Shown: in pieces, positions 20,335-31,068 of the stretch
Position numbering within the stretch: position 1 is the first letter of the stretch
Layout: the number at the start of each line of letters is the position of its first letter
Assembly: GCA_030295235.1 (NCBI GenBank)
Contig: AP026167.1
Location: 496,001 to 560,000, forward strand
DNA length: 64,000 nucleotides
From: Fistulifera solaris
Taxonomy: Eukaryota > Bacillariophyta > Bacillariophyceae > Naviculales > Stauroneidaceae
Reading direction: 5' to 3'
The notes under the pieces: model-generated
What the model saw: the letters and a program-made list of their open reading frames with translations, nothing else
What the model was told of the DNA's origin: nothing
The model's database searches: none
Program-made: the position numbers and the translations under genes

Positions 20335-21196
20335 TTACATATCAATTCCGGTGCAACTGAGAGTCACTTTGGCTTTCTTTGCAAACTCTCTACCTCTGGG
20401 AGCCTAGATATTCGTAATCCACTTTCCGACCGACAGTTTGACGTGGACGGCATCTTTTGATTGAATGGTCGCAGTCACCGAGCCAGTTGGTAGTTTTCTA
20501 GTTTATTGCAAAGAGACGTCGCCCTGGGTAGTGACGGAAGGGGCGAAGACACTTGCGCCAACATCTTTGGCGACAATAAGCTTTGCTGGTTCTTGTCGGC
20601 ATCTAGGTTGACGGATAATCATGAAGTAGGGTATATTAGCGTCATTTTACCCTTCTTTAAACTCAAGTCACAGGTCGGCGTCACAATCCACATATCACCG
20701 AATGAATCCTCGACAATTTGTGCCACTCTGAACTTCTTTAAAGCAAATCTGCCTTCATAATCAATAGACCCAGAAGCATCACCAGTTCCAGTAAGACCAG
20801 CACAAAAAGATAGGTGAACTCCCATTCAAAATTCTTGAATCGATATTGAAACGAGCGTAAGATTCAACCTCCAATTCTTCATCATAATGTTCGATCTTCG
20901 CCCATCCAATGAACGGCATTGTGATGGTTTTAACATCCGCTTTCACTGTGATTTCGCCCTACGTAGATCGATCTCAACTGAGTAAAAAGAGGTGCTCATG
21001 CGATGATTGCCAAGTGAAGAACACACTTGCCTCAAGCTCAAAATCACCGATAATATCACTGGCTGCCCAAGAAACGCTCGGTTGAATGAGATAAAAAATG
21101 GATTTCGCACCGACTGGGTTCAATAGTACAGATATTTCCGGTCGACTGATATCCGCATGGGATTTTCCGAGGAAGAAAAAGCATAATCAGGGTCAT
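20335..21196 (-). pseudogene. Decayed copy of the secreted beta-rich protein gene at 22069-22928
   Basis: The whole length aligns with the intact gene 1.7 kb away in the same orientation, including the ending (VTLSCTG then two residues before the stop) and the start region. The reading frame is lost: in-frame stops at 20503-20505 (after DVSLQ) and 20404-20406 (before APRGREF), a frame change near 20610, and a 5-nt length difference in the signal peptide region. The intron is kept at 20959-21030, with the same GC donor (GAG/GCAAGTG) and an AG/GGC acceptor. It is a host gene duplicate, not a mobile element. Confidence 0.85.
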
Positions 21197-21396
21197 TAAA
21201 AACTCCACGATTTTGTTCTCCGCATTTGTGGCATACTTGGCGAAAAGCGATTGATGGTTAACTGGAGCTATTGCACCAATTCTGTAGCACCAAGCTGTTT
21301 CATTGATACCTAATCAATACACATGGCCGAAAGGAAATCAATGAAGACACTTATCGCTGCCGTGTTCAAAGTTCAAAGATGCCGCCGGTTCATGGC

Positions 21397-21419
21397 TCAT
21401 GACTGAAATGCAGTCTTGG
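21397..21419 (-). repeat. Dispersed 23-bp hairpin motif, copy 2
   Basis: Read on the minus strand this is CCAAGACTGCATTT, CAGTCATGA, the best match to the family consensus. GACTG and CAGTC form a 5-bp stem with a 5-base loop. Confidence 0.75.
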
Positions 21420-21600
21420 CGAAAAACAGACAACACTTGGGCTGACATTGAATTCGAAAGACAGCCATCCGCAATGCTTGTTGACAACATGAAACAACGC
21501 GTGCCGTGCAAAATGCTGTTGAACGTATAATGTTGTAATAACGCAGCTCGCAGAAGGAACACAGAGAATAGGTTGCAGGCTTGGTCGTAAGAATATCTAT

Positions 21601-21623
21601 TCATGACTGAAACGCAATCGTGG
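21601..21623 (-). repeat. Dispersed 23-bp hairpin motif, copy 3
   Basis: On the minus strand: CCACGATTGCGTTT, CAGTCATGA. It differs from copy 2 at three positions. Confidence 0.65.
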
Positions 21624-22068
21624 TGAAAAAGGAGTCTACACTGTGATGCTATAATCGACGAAACGAAATGATCCGCAAGACTTTTGAATATAAATAGAGA
21701 CATATATAGCAAATAAGGCTAAAAGTAATACCTTATGGTTGAGGAGGCAAGTCAAACTAGTAGATTTAGCAAAACGAACGAGTGCAACAGGAAAGCCTCT
21801 TTAAAATTTAAGCTTGCCTTATGCGGAAAAAACCAACTTATTCATACCAAAGTGCCATACCGTATCGAGTGGTGAAGTGATTGTTATTAAGATTTATGCC
21901 CTTTTAATAGGTCTCGAGTCGTCGCTATGGGCTGATAAGGCCAAGCGACGAAAGTATTCTAATGCTCGAAATGTCAATAAGATCGTCCGCATACTCTATT
22001 CGTTTTAGCTATGTATGATTTCAAGAATAGCCACAACAAAGAACTCTCACAAACGCGTCACTCAAGCT

Positions 22069-22928
22069 TTACAAGTTGACTCCCGTGCAACTGAGAGTCA
22101 CTCGAGCTTCCTTGGCAAAATCTCGACCCAAAGGAGCCTTGAGATTCGCCACCCATTTTCCGTCCGACCATTTGACGTTGAGGGATTCGTTGGATTTGAC
22201 GGTCGCCACGACCGAGCCGGTGGGTAGTTGACGGGTGAATTGGACTTCGACATCGCCCTGATTGGTAATGGAAGGAGCGATGACGTTTGCACCAAAACCT
22301 TTGGCGACTGTCAACTTTTGTTGATCCATGTCCGCATCGATGCTGACCGATACTCCCGACGTGCCGTACGCCAACTTGACATTCCCTTTCTGCGAGCCCA
22401 GATTGTAGCTGGGTACCACACTCCATACACCACCTAAGGAATCCACATTCTGTGAAAGTTTGACGTTATCGAGGGCCACGATGCCTTGATCGGTATCTAC
22501 CGACCCTGACACCAAAAAGCCCCGTTCCAGTAGGACCACCTAGGATCGCTAAGTCTACACCGACTTTGCTCAAATCTTTCGAGTCGACATCGAAACGAGC
22601 GGAAGATTGAAACCCGAAAGCCGAGCGTTTGATTTTGGCCCATCCACTAAATGGAATGGTGTTTGATTTGACGTCCGCTTTGACCGTCAGTCCGCCCTAA
22701 TCGAATTACAGTGAGGAAAAGAGAAAGAAGAGACGCATATTCAACTACAGCACTTGCCTCTACATCAAAATCTCCGATCGTGTCACTGGCTCCCCAATAC
22801 ACACTAGGTTGAATGATGTCAATCGAAGGTTCCGCGCCACCCGCATTCAAAAGCACCGATACTTCCGGTCGACTGACACCCGCCAGGGCTGTTCCGCAAA
22901 GTGAAAGAAAGGGGATGAGCAACTTCAT
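22069..22928 (-). CDS. Secreted beta-strand-rich protein with GC-AG intron
   Basis: Signal peptide MKLLIPFLSLCGTALA, then alternating hydrophobic and polar residues through the whole length (GVSVSIDADMDQQKLTV, GSVVATVKSNESLNVKW). This suggests repeated beta hairpins, possibly an outer-membrane-type barrel or an extracellular beta protein. One intron of 61 nt (22697-22757) has a GC donor. The A5 run at 22514-22518 should be A4; with that change exon 2 is open to the TAA and the protein has 265 residues. Residues near the end, EARVTLSCTGVNL, are kept in the decayed copy at 20335-21196. The gene is divergent from the PDZ gene by 382 bp. No family name is claimed. Confidence 0.75.
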
Positions 22929-23310
22929 GGTCGAGATGGTCGAGTGTAGATTTTGATGCAAAACAACAATGAAATGGAAGATCGCACTTTCTGCCGTTCG
23001 CAAAAGTTTCGCACCGAAGTCCAATAGTTGAGGGTTGAGGTTTGCGTCGATCCGGCATTCAATAAGTCACGATCACGCACGACCGCCGTGTGTCCTACGT
23101 CATTCCTCGTGTGTTCGCGTTCGAAATAGAGTGAGTTTGTTCGACCATGTCAGTCAACTGCTACCTGTGTCATCTTTGCAAACTCAGTTTATACCTTGTT
23201 GCAACACAATCGACACATAAAAATACCATTCAATCGTTCTTTTCGTATTACTTCATTATTTATTATTCCCTTCCTCCAATATACCATAACAAGCAACTGC
23301 AACACAAATC
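22929..23310. other. Divergent promoter region
   Basis: 382 bp between the starts of two secretory or plastid protein genes. Weakly AT-rich close to the PDZ gene start. No defined element can be called. Confidence 0.4.
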
Positions 23311-24018
23311 ATGTTGACTCGAACGACTACCGTAGTGGCCCTCCTGACAGCGTCCGCCCACGCCTTTCCCATTGCCCCACCGAGTCATCGATTATCGACC
23401 ACTAACTTACATATGGGTCTATTTGATGGAGTCAAAGAAGCGTTCAGTGCTCCGGCATTAGAAAGAAGTTCGATCGATGCCGAACGCGAAACGCCGATCG
23501 ATCGATGGATGGGATGGAGTGTCATGTCCGATAAAGAAGTGCAACCACCATCGAAAGTCGCCGGTGAGTGACTAATTTTTGTGAGAATACTCGACTTGTT
23601 TGTCAAAAAAAAGTCATCACTCATATTGTTTCCGCTAGCCAACTTTGTGGACGCCATGGATGAAGCCAATTATGTCGCCGTCGAATTGCAAAAACCCATG
23701 GGCATTGTGTTTGAAGAAAACGACTCGGAATATGGCGGTATTTTTGTACAATCCCTGAAAGAAGGAGGATTTGCGGCCCAGAATGGAGTATTGAAAGAGG
23801 GTGATCAATTGGTAGCAGTCAACAAGGAAAAGGTATACGGTCTACCGTTTGATGATGCCTTGGGTGCGATTATTGATGCCGAGGGTGCTACGACCAAATT
23901 GGTGTTATTCCGGGGTAAGGCTAGTCAATTTTATGGACCGACGGGAGCTAGTAAAGCGTGGTTGGAAGAATTTGTGGGAAAAGGAGGAGTGCCGGCTACA
24001 TCAGTGGAGAGTGCATAA
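23311..24018 (+). CDS. Plastid-targeted PDZ-domain protein
   Basis: Two exons, 23311-23563 and 23639-24018, with a 75-nt GT-AG intron, giving 210 residues. The signal peptide [20 protein letters not shown] ends in the A-x-A-F cleavage type used for diatom plastids. A PDZ fold spans about residues 100-185: [14 protein letters not shown] (carboxylate-loop region), [33 protein letters not shown]. There is no protease domain, so it is likely an adaptor or assembly factor in the plastid. The last 25 residues are variable. Confidence 0.85.
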
Positions 24019-24427
24019 GACTATTTGGCCTTCTTCTGCTCGATCTACCCGCTCCGGTCTTTTTTTGTGACATGGCTCCACACTATAATGATTAGAATAT
24101 TAAACATGATTTAGTGTTTTCTCGATGAATATAAAACCTGTCTTTTTTTTCTTACTAGTGCTAAATACGTAAAAAGAAGACTGACGGTAACTCTTGCTAG
24201 GTTCGGATGATCGAGAAGCTAACATTAGTATTTAGAAAGGGGACTACCACGAAAGCTCTACAAATCTAAAAATATTTTTGTTATTGAAATTGATGGTAAA
24301 AATCTTTACTTGGGAGAGAGAAAAACGTACAAAACAGTCAGCGAGTCTCATGAATGCCACCCTATCGACCAGTGTGTTTTGTTACACAGGGCCTGTGCGA
24401 CTGCAGTCAACCCTCAGGAAATACAGT
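24019..24427. other. Intergenic region
   Basis: 409 bp between convergent genes. It has a T-rich tract near 24142-24150 and the perfect palindrome GACTGCAGTC near 24399-24408. No gene is seen. Confidence 0.4.
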
Positions 24428-25101
24428 TTAAACACAAACTTGAAATCGGGTAACCTTTTGTTTGGCAACCTTATTCCACTGCAAAATTGCAGCCGGCGCT
24501 GAAGGCTTCACTTTCGAAGATGCGGGCCTTCTAGGCCAATGCTCGCGACGAAAACTATCCCACACTTCCAAGGCATCCTGATACGGACTTTGGTATTGCA
24601 TTGGCGATGCTCGATAAAAATTGTAAGCAGGTGTTTGACTGTAACGAGCGGATCGACCCCAGCGATCTTCGTCGCGGTCACGAAAGTGCGGATCCCAAAG
24701 GCAGATGGGGCGGCTGGTGGTAAAGAGATTAGGGTGTTCGGACAACGAGTCGAGGATCCGTAACACGTTGCCGCAGGGGACACCACACCATCCTTCTTTT
24801 GGACGGGCCAATGTACCACGAAGCCACATACTTCGTGTTCTTGGACGAGGTGATGGAAATGAGAAGACACGGACTGTTTCAAACGTTTCTCGCACCCGAT
24901 TTTGACAGATTCCAGACGCAGTGGCGGTAGCACTCGTGGTGCCTCACCCCGTTGGGGACAAGTCGCCAGCATGAGCTCCATTTTATCTTTCAAGATGACC
25001 ATGTTGAGAAGGCTCGCGGAAGATGATCTCGCCGAAAACCACGAAAAGGATCGTGCGACCAAAGTCGGCGCTGTCAGCTTGGTCGTAATTGATGCTCTCA
25101 T
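24428..25101 (-). CDS. YqgF/RuvX-like (RNase H fold) protein, paralog A
   Basis: Similar to the gene at 31069-31740. Shared landmarks are VCGFVVHWPVQK with GWCG, and RPICLWD, which correspond to the V-x-G-x-P and D-E strands of RuvX/YqgF Holliday-junction-resolvase-like proteins. The N-terminus (ITTKLTAPTLVARSFSWFSA) resembles an organelle presequence. The first catalytic Asp seen in the paralog (ALDWG) is not visible here, and the CLWD motif is followed by Pro rather than Glu, so nuclease activity is doubtful. The frame breaks at the T4 run 24797-24800, which should be T5; after correction the protein has 224 residues. Confidence 0.7.
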
Positions 25102-25770
25102 TTTTTAATAGGCATTCTTGGACTGCTCGATAGTCTCAAATGCATAAGAATTATTGTGGGCAGGAACGAATCAATTGATTTCGTGAGAAGTGATGTGTGT
25201 GGTTCCTTTTCCATTCCCTATTGTGGCTCTCTTTTTCTTCCTGTGAAAGGTCGGAATTGGATTCGCGACTATACGATCATAGTGTGGCCACCGCGCACAC
25301 AAGAAATTCTCACAGACGGAATCTTGACCATTTACACTTTACATCAGAGTCGAGTCCCGAGAGCCGTTGGAGGTTGTTTTCAAACTGCGCTGTGCGGGTT
25401 TGGAGCGAGACGAAGTGACGAAGCACTTGGACAAAATCACGGCACTTTTTGAATTCTTGTTCGCGCCTATGAGTATTCTACGTTGAGAACTTGTGCGACA
25501 CAGTTCAGACATGTTTCTTATGCTTCGTGACTGAACGGGACGGCGCGCACTGCGCGAAGTGAAAAAAGGTCGTCATTGCGGGCATTAACCCGGACGAAAG
25601 TCGAACGTTCACCAAAGACAAAACAAACAACAACAACGTTGTACGGCAACAAACGGCTCATCATTCAAGAACGATTATTGCTATAGGTAGAAAAGGTTCT
25701 CGTACGGGTGAAAAAGGCAATCGTAACTACACTCAAACGAACCCAATCTATTACTCAATTATCAGCAATC
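25102..25770. other. Intergenic region
   Basis: 669 bp between divergent genes. Short frames with no family resemblance are present. An AAC-rich tract lies at 25618-25640. Nothing else is seen. Confidence 0.4.
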
Positions 25771-27081
25771 ATGGGTCTCAAAATATGGCGACGATGCTTC
25801 GCTGTAGCTTCCATCGTGTTAGTACTCCCCATGATGCTCCGTTCGATATGGATGGTCGTCGATCACGAGTCGGATTTACTCTTACAAGCGCTAGATCGTC
25901 GGGCAGCTGCTCCGTATCATCATCCTAAAGCTTCTTTACCCGAATCCATGCCGGAATCGGCCGTGTGTCTCATGATCATGGACGACAATCACTTTCTCGT
26001 CGAATGGGTTGCGTATCATTATCACGTCTGGAATCTGCGTTCGCTGGTCGTTCTCAATGACGAAAAATCCATCAACTCCCCACGAGAAGTTTTAGATCGA
26101 TGGAAAGGACTGATTGATATTGTATACTGGGAAGACAAAGATTTTGGATTTGTGCCGGGGGAAATTTATACACTCAACCATGGACCGCTCGCCCGCACCG
26201 GATTAAAACTGCGTGTCTATCAAGAACGACAAGCTCTGTTTTACGGAAAGTGCGTACGGTACTTATATGAACATGCGCCGGCGGCTGATTGGGCTATGTT
26301 GATTGATACAGATGAGTTTGTGGCTTTGCCCGAAACGAAAGCGAACACCGATGAGGTCAATCCTCTCTTTTATGAACCCGGTGGCCTGGCGCGTCATTTT
26401 GAATCACTCGCTAAAACAAAAGAAAGTAAAGGTGTATGTTTGAAACTGCACCGCAGGGAATACGGGTCGATTGAAAGTTCACCAGCGGATGTGCAACGGC
26501 GTGTGCCGCCGGGATGGAACGGTACCGACTTTTTCACGACACGGTGGCGTTATGTCAGCTCCCACAAGCGTCGACGCCTGGCGGGAAAATCCATTGTGTT
26601 ATTAAATCACACCAAGTGGTCATTAGATGACTATCCCACCGTCACACACACATTGGGCCATGAATACAAAGAGGGGTGTCTGGTGCAGAATGACTTTCGT
26701 GTCTACCAGTACACGGGCTCCAAGGAACAGTTTTTGTCCAAAACGCAAGACACCCGATCGTCGACGTACCGGGTACAGCAATTTGAGTTACGCAAAGGAA
26801 ATGAGACGGATTCGACTGTGGTGGACCACTCGCGCGATTGGCTGAGTGGTTTTGTGGCATTGATGGGCCCCGATCAAGCCAAGATATTACTGAAAGATGC
26901 TGGTTCAACAACCGTCTGGCATGACGTCAATGAAGAACCCAAAAACATACTGGAATGGATGTTTGGAATTCATCCTATTTTGACTTGGGGTCATGTCGAC
27001 CCTCCTCAGCCCGAAATTGCGACTGCGGAAGCGATCGAAGAGGCTCCTCCTCAAGCTACGAGCTCCTGCGGAGCCAACTAG
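25771..27081 (+). CDS. GT92-like glycosyltransferase, type II membrane protein, copy A
   Basis: The start is the ATG at 25771 (MGLKIWRR); the frame continues upstream only through a GTG. A signal anchor (VASIVLVLPMMLRSIW) is followed by a stem and a catalytic domain of about 350 residues. Motifs fit the GT92/DUF23 group: CLMIMDDNHFLVEWVAYHY, LRSLVVLNDEKS, WAMLIDTDEFVAL with the D-x-D metal site, and a C-terminal H-rich segment (VTHTLGHEYKEG). It has 436 residues and is intronless. A related gene is at 52400-53709. It probably acts in the Golgi on cell-wall or glycoprotein glycans; donor and acceptor are unknown. It is followed after 31 bp by another open frame on the same strand. Confidence 0.8.
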   Translation: MGLKIWRRCFAVASIVLVLPMMLRSIWMVVDHESDLLLQALDRRAAAPYHHPKASLPESMPESAVCLMIMDDNHFLVEWVAYHYHVWNLRSLVVLNDEKSINSPREVLDRWKGLIDIVYWEDKDFGFVPGEIYTLNHGPLARTGLKLRVYQERQALFYGKCVRYLYEHAPAADWAMLIDTDEFVALPETKANTDEVNPLFYEPGGLARHFESLAKTKESKGVCLKLHRREYGSIESSPADVQRRVPPGWNGTDFFTTRWRYVSSHKRRRLAGKSIVLLNHTKWSLDDYPTVTHTLGHEYKEGCLVQNDFRVYQYTGSKEQFLSKTQDTRSSTYRVQQFELRKGNETDSTVVDHSRDWLSGFVALMGPDQAKILLKDAGSTTVWHDVNEEPKNILEWMFGIHPILTWGHVDPPQPEIATAEAIEEAPPQATSSCGAN

Positions 27082-27112
27082 TGAGACAACGACTCCTCCT
27101 CCATCACCGCCA

Positions 27113-28220
27113 ATGAAAACGGAAGTTACCCCGGATCCGTTTGAAATGGAGCGATCACAAGAGCATCCAAAGCACGCTGTCTTCTACAACGTTTTCGTGA
27201 GCCCTACCGAAAAGATATCACCATTCCAAGCGGCATAGTCTTGGAACAATTGCAACAGATTGGTGAATCCTATGCAGCATCCGCCGGTGGCTTGCATGTT
27301 TACTACAATACAGTGGGAAACTCGATTTTGCTGGAAGGTTCGGTCGCGGATAGTATTAAAGCAAAATGCAATGAGCTTGGGCTGACTTGTGTTCATTTGG
27401 CGCATTACCGAGAAGGCTTTGAGGAACTGACGCTACAGAAAGTGCACGAATTCTGCACCGCATACCCCGACCGTCAAGTTATTTATCTACACAACAAAGG
27501 ATCTTACACACAAGAGATCAAGAGAGATCGTTGGCGACGACATATGACGCGCGCCGTTACTGACAAACTCTGTCTAGATCACATGGACGAATGCACGACA
27601 TGCGGGTTGCTGTTTCAACCCATTTTCACATTCTTTTTCCCGGGAAATTTCTTCATCTCCCAATGCAGCTACGTGAGTCGTTTGATAGCACCAAACGAGT
27701 TTGAGGCGAAGTCTGACGTAATGCTGACAAGTCGTCCGAAGGAGCTAATGGGTGTTATATATCCAGAGACAAAAGTAACTCGTGGAGAAAAGCGATGGGC
27801 TATGGAGCACTGGATTGGCTCTCATCCTTCAATGGTCCCTTGTCATCTTTCCACTCACCCAAGTATCTTGCAATGGATGAAGAGCGACACAGGCCTTCAG
27901 TTTCAATTTATGAATGCCGCCAAGCTTCCACTTATTTCCCGATGGTTGAAGAATGATGTTAGCAAAATGAGGGGTATACTAAATGATCCGGCTTCGAGAA
28001 AACGTGAGGCCGGTCTTCTCGGGGGTCTTCTTTGGAAATGGCATTCTTTTATCAAGAAATTCCCCCGGAGGACTCATGGATATGGAATTACTTTCCGGAT
28101 GGAAAAGAGTGGCATCAGTTGATCGAGGCTCATCCCAATGTTTCCGAAGCGCTACAAGTGGCATGGCAAGAAGGTCCTCCATCACAACAATGGTTAAAGA
28201 TGGTGAAAGCTTCAGGTTGA
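27113..28220 (+). CDS. Glycosyltransferase-associated domain protein (possible second domain of the upstream gene)
   Basis: Starts at the ATG 27113 in an open frame that overlaps the end of the previous gene; a P/T/S-rich linker (ETTTPPPSPPMKTE) precedes the ordered domain. The ordered part (HAVFYNVFREPYRKDITIPS, GLHVYYNTVGNS, VIYLHNKGSY, CTTCG, FPGNFFISQCSYVSRL, AMEHWIGSHPS) resembles a domain common in diatom proteins with glycosyltransferase regions. Two frame breaks are run-length errors: T4 for T5 at 27192-27195 and at 28047-28050. Corrected, the frame gives 369 residues ending SQQWLKMVKASG. No catalytic motif is certain. The close spacing to the upstream gene suggests one two-domain protein split by a further error, but no simple run explains that. 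Confidence 0.6.
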
Positions 28221-29755
28221 TATATTTATTCGCTATGATTCGTTGCTCATAGAAAAGCCTATAGACAGTCGATTTCGTCTACTCGATTCAAACATAACCC
28301 AATACTCGGTACAAATTTGATGCCGAACCAAAGTATGAAAGAAATGGATTCAGTGGCGTGAAGTGTGCTGTCGAGTGCTGTATCAAGGGAAGAAGCTCAG
28401 CAATGATGAAATTCCATTAGAACCGGCCCCTATAATTTCCGCGCCCTATACGTCTTCATACCAATTCTGCTAAGATGCTTTGTTTGAAATCCCTTTATTA
28501 TTGACAAGGCATTGAATCGGGTCGTGTTGCTTCGAGAACAACAAAGAAGGGCGACGTTACATGCGAACGCTGGTTGATTGTTTAATACGAAAGCGGAAAG
28601 AAGGTTTTACACGTCCAAATGCTTTCGTCTAAGTGAGGTGCCTACCGATGGCAACCATCCGCAACTCGTACCCCGACACATCGTCGCGAAAACTTTTTAA
28701 CCCCTCGCCTACGGGTCGGCACATATTTTCTGTTCGAAGTCATAAATTACATCACGAATAGAAAATACTCAAGTTGATATTTACTTTCTGATCCTTCACT
28801 TATTTGACAATGGGATCATGCATGTACGTTGGGGACTTTTCTGTCTGTAGCACTTTCCGGTAGTTGCTTGACCTGAATCTCAAAGCCTTCGAGAGTGGTT
28901 CCTTGCATCAATCTCCTAAGGATGCAAGATGATGAAGAGCATTCCCCCTCTACTGGATCTGCTATACTGTCATGAGGGATCGTCCATGTTGCCGATTGCA
29001 TATATTTTGCCTCGTTTTCGCAACCGTGATCGCGTCGACCGGTGGTTTTCTTTTGCCTTCGTTCAGTTACCTTCCGTAACTTGTTGCTGATCAGGTCGCA
29101 TGTGCTTTGTGATCTCATTGTCTATACCAGGTAATTTTCATCAGGATGCCCATCCAACGGTGGTCCATTCTGAACGACTTGATGAATGTGTTTCTTTCCT
29201 TGCTAGAATCTTTTTTCCCTTCCGTGTTCCCCAATAATTAATTCATTCGTTAAGATGATATTCTTGTTATAAAATACTCCGTATTGCGAAATACGCAATA
29301 TCGTTTCCTCTATAAAACGCTCGCAACACCGTGCATCGACGTTATTGTTAATAAGGTAATCGGGAGTTGCAAAATGAATTAGGGTTATCGAGCTTAAAAG
29401 TTGGATAACCTTAACAGTTTGAATGATGGACGTTTTCGCTTAAGAATTTTGGTCTCTGCCAATGACTACAGTAAAGATTTGGTTTTAGATTGCTAAGTAT
29501 AATCCATGTCGAGTGTTTTTAAAGTAAAATCCGTTTATACGTACTTCGGGGTAGCACGAAGCCCTTTGTACAAAGTATGGAAGGAAAAAAGGAGACCGTC
29601 GAAATGTTTCGTTCAGTCATCTTTGTCGTCTTTGGTTTTTCCCTTTCGATGAACTTCGATATTAACTGTGATATCTTTTCAAACTGGAGAAACCAAGAAG
29701 TGAAGTTTTGTGGTCAAAAGGGCAAGCCTAACGTTTCGCCGTCTCTAAACTTGTC
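28221..29755. other. Long intergenic region
   Basis: 1535 bp with one weak frame (28816-29118, listed). It contains one exact TACTCCGTA (29275-29283), followed by the near-palindrome ATTGCGAAATACGCAAT (29283-29299). A 63-codon frame from 29577 overlaps the next gene start and looks like leader. No other structure is seen. Confidence 0.45.
28816..29118 (-). CDS. Hypothetical protein of 100 residues
   Basis: ATG-started frame with a basic first half (NKLRKVTERRQKKTTGRRD) and an acidic second half. No family is recognised and no splice sites tie it to other exons. It may be chance. Confidence 0.25.
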   Translation of the reverse strand: MRSQSTCDLISNKLRKVTERRQKKTTGRRDHGCENEAKYMQSATWTIPHDSIADPVEGECSSSSCILRRLMQGTTLEGFEIQVKQLPESATDRKVPNVHA

Positions 29756-30803
29756 ATGGTTGCCGTGAGGCCTTCTCGGTCACTGATCGGTGGCGGTCGC
29801 ACTTCACCGCCAAGGTGTACATGTACTCTTCTCATACTATTTTCACTGACGCTTTACTACTGGACGTTTATTGACATTGATAAGAGTATCAAATTATCCA
29901 TAGAAACCAGCAGTCCAGCGGCAGCACCTATAACAATGGAGGTCGACCCTGCAGAACTCGACGCTGCTCGCACTTACATTCGATCTATAAAACGCTTTGG
30001 TCGAGCCTTGAAATTCCTCCACATACCGAAAAATGCAGGATCTGCCATTGAAGAAGTGGCGGGTGGAGCACGTCCTCAATATTGGGGAGGATGTCTCTTC
30101 AAACACAAGCCAAAGGTACGTGATACGTGATAGAGCGACAGGATGCTTCGCATGTGATAAAATAGCCATTTTCTTATTTGCTACCTTCCTTTCACACAGC
30201 GAAAATCATGTGTCTATCCCCCAGGAGGATGGTGGCCGGAACATGTCGCTTGGTGGCATATTCCGAGTCAGTTTTTCCCATTGGAGAACGTCGATCCCTA
30301 TGCGGATGCCGACGTGTTTGCTGTTTTACGAGAACCACTCGATCGAATCTTATCCGAGTTTTATTACGTATGTTCACTTCGTCATGAAGATTGGAGACCC
30401 TATCAGTGTGACGAAAAACGACTCTTTGAACCGGAATATCTGAATGATTGGTTGCAACGAAAGATACAGGCGCAGCCCCAAACCCCGTCGGCCGAGCGCT
30501 ATCTTATGGATTTTGGCCATTTCACACCACAATCGGAATTTATCTTTGGTCCCAACGAAGTGCGAATGGTTGACTTTGTTTTATTTATGGATGATTCCTT
30601 TGATAGATCTTTCGACCAACTCATGGCGGCATTCGGATTATCCGATATCAAGATAAAAAAAGTTCAACGCGCTCGGTGCCAAAGAAAGAACGGTAGATAC
30701 ACATTTAAATGTGACGCATCTCGATCGTCAGACCTTGTCGGTTTTTAATTCGAGATATGCGGAAGATTTTGCCTTGTTCAATACCACTTTAGAAGTGCGT
30801 TAA
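29756..30803 (+). CDS. Golgi-type sulfotransferase (Sulfotransfer_2-like)
   Basis: Transfers sulfate from PAPS, probably to a carbohydrate. Two exons, 29756-30115 and 30200-30803, with an 84-nt GT-AG intron. The N-terminus is a type II anchor (CTCTLLILFSLTLYYWTFI). The 5'-phosphosulfate loop is KFLHIPKNAGSAIEEV and the 3'-phosphate site is VFAVLREPLDRILSEFYY, the two diagnostic motifs of heparan-sulfate-type sulfotransferases. The A7 run at 30655-30661 should be A6; the corrected C-terminus reads FNALGAKERTVDTHLN and onward to the TAA at 30801-30803, giving 320 residues. It sits beside two glycosyltransferase-type genes. The usual PAPS source would begin with ATP sulfurylase, also in this window. 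Confidence 0.85.
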
Positions 30804-31068
30804 CAATAGACTCTCCTCCAAGAAGGTGGGTAGGACAACAAAGGGGGGAAATGAAATTCAAACGAAGTGTCAGTATAGCTGACGTTTCGTCATCCCGGCT
30901 TGCTAGCAGCTAATATGATTGTTTGTAGAAAGAAAAGGTACGAGGTATTTGAATAGTTGTATTGAAATCTATGTCTATTGTATTATTTATTGTATTCTAA
31001 GGGTGTATTCTCGATGCGTCATCTCTATCTTTCGCATCGAACGGACTGTATTGGGTCTATCATCATGC

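Larger units (their letters stand above)
21197..22068. other. Intergenic region with two hairpin motif copies
   Basis: 872 bp between the pseudogene and its intact relative. Two inverted copies of the dispersed hairpin motif lie at 21397-21419 and 21601-21623, about 200 bp apart; the sequence around both is also similar (CATGACTGAAA, CAGTC or CAATC, TGG, GAAAAA). No gene is supported. The frames seen here are short and without family resemblance. Confidence 0.5.

Noticed and set aside
24399-24408. GACTGCAGTC palindrome as another copy of the hairpin motif
   Set aside because: It has the arms but no loop and none of the flanking bases of the family, so it is probably chance.
29577-29768. Frame of 63 codons overlapping the sulfotransferase start
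   Set aside because: Probably leader sequence or an upstream frame; no protein features beyond a weak hydrophobic stretch.
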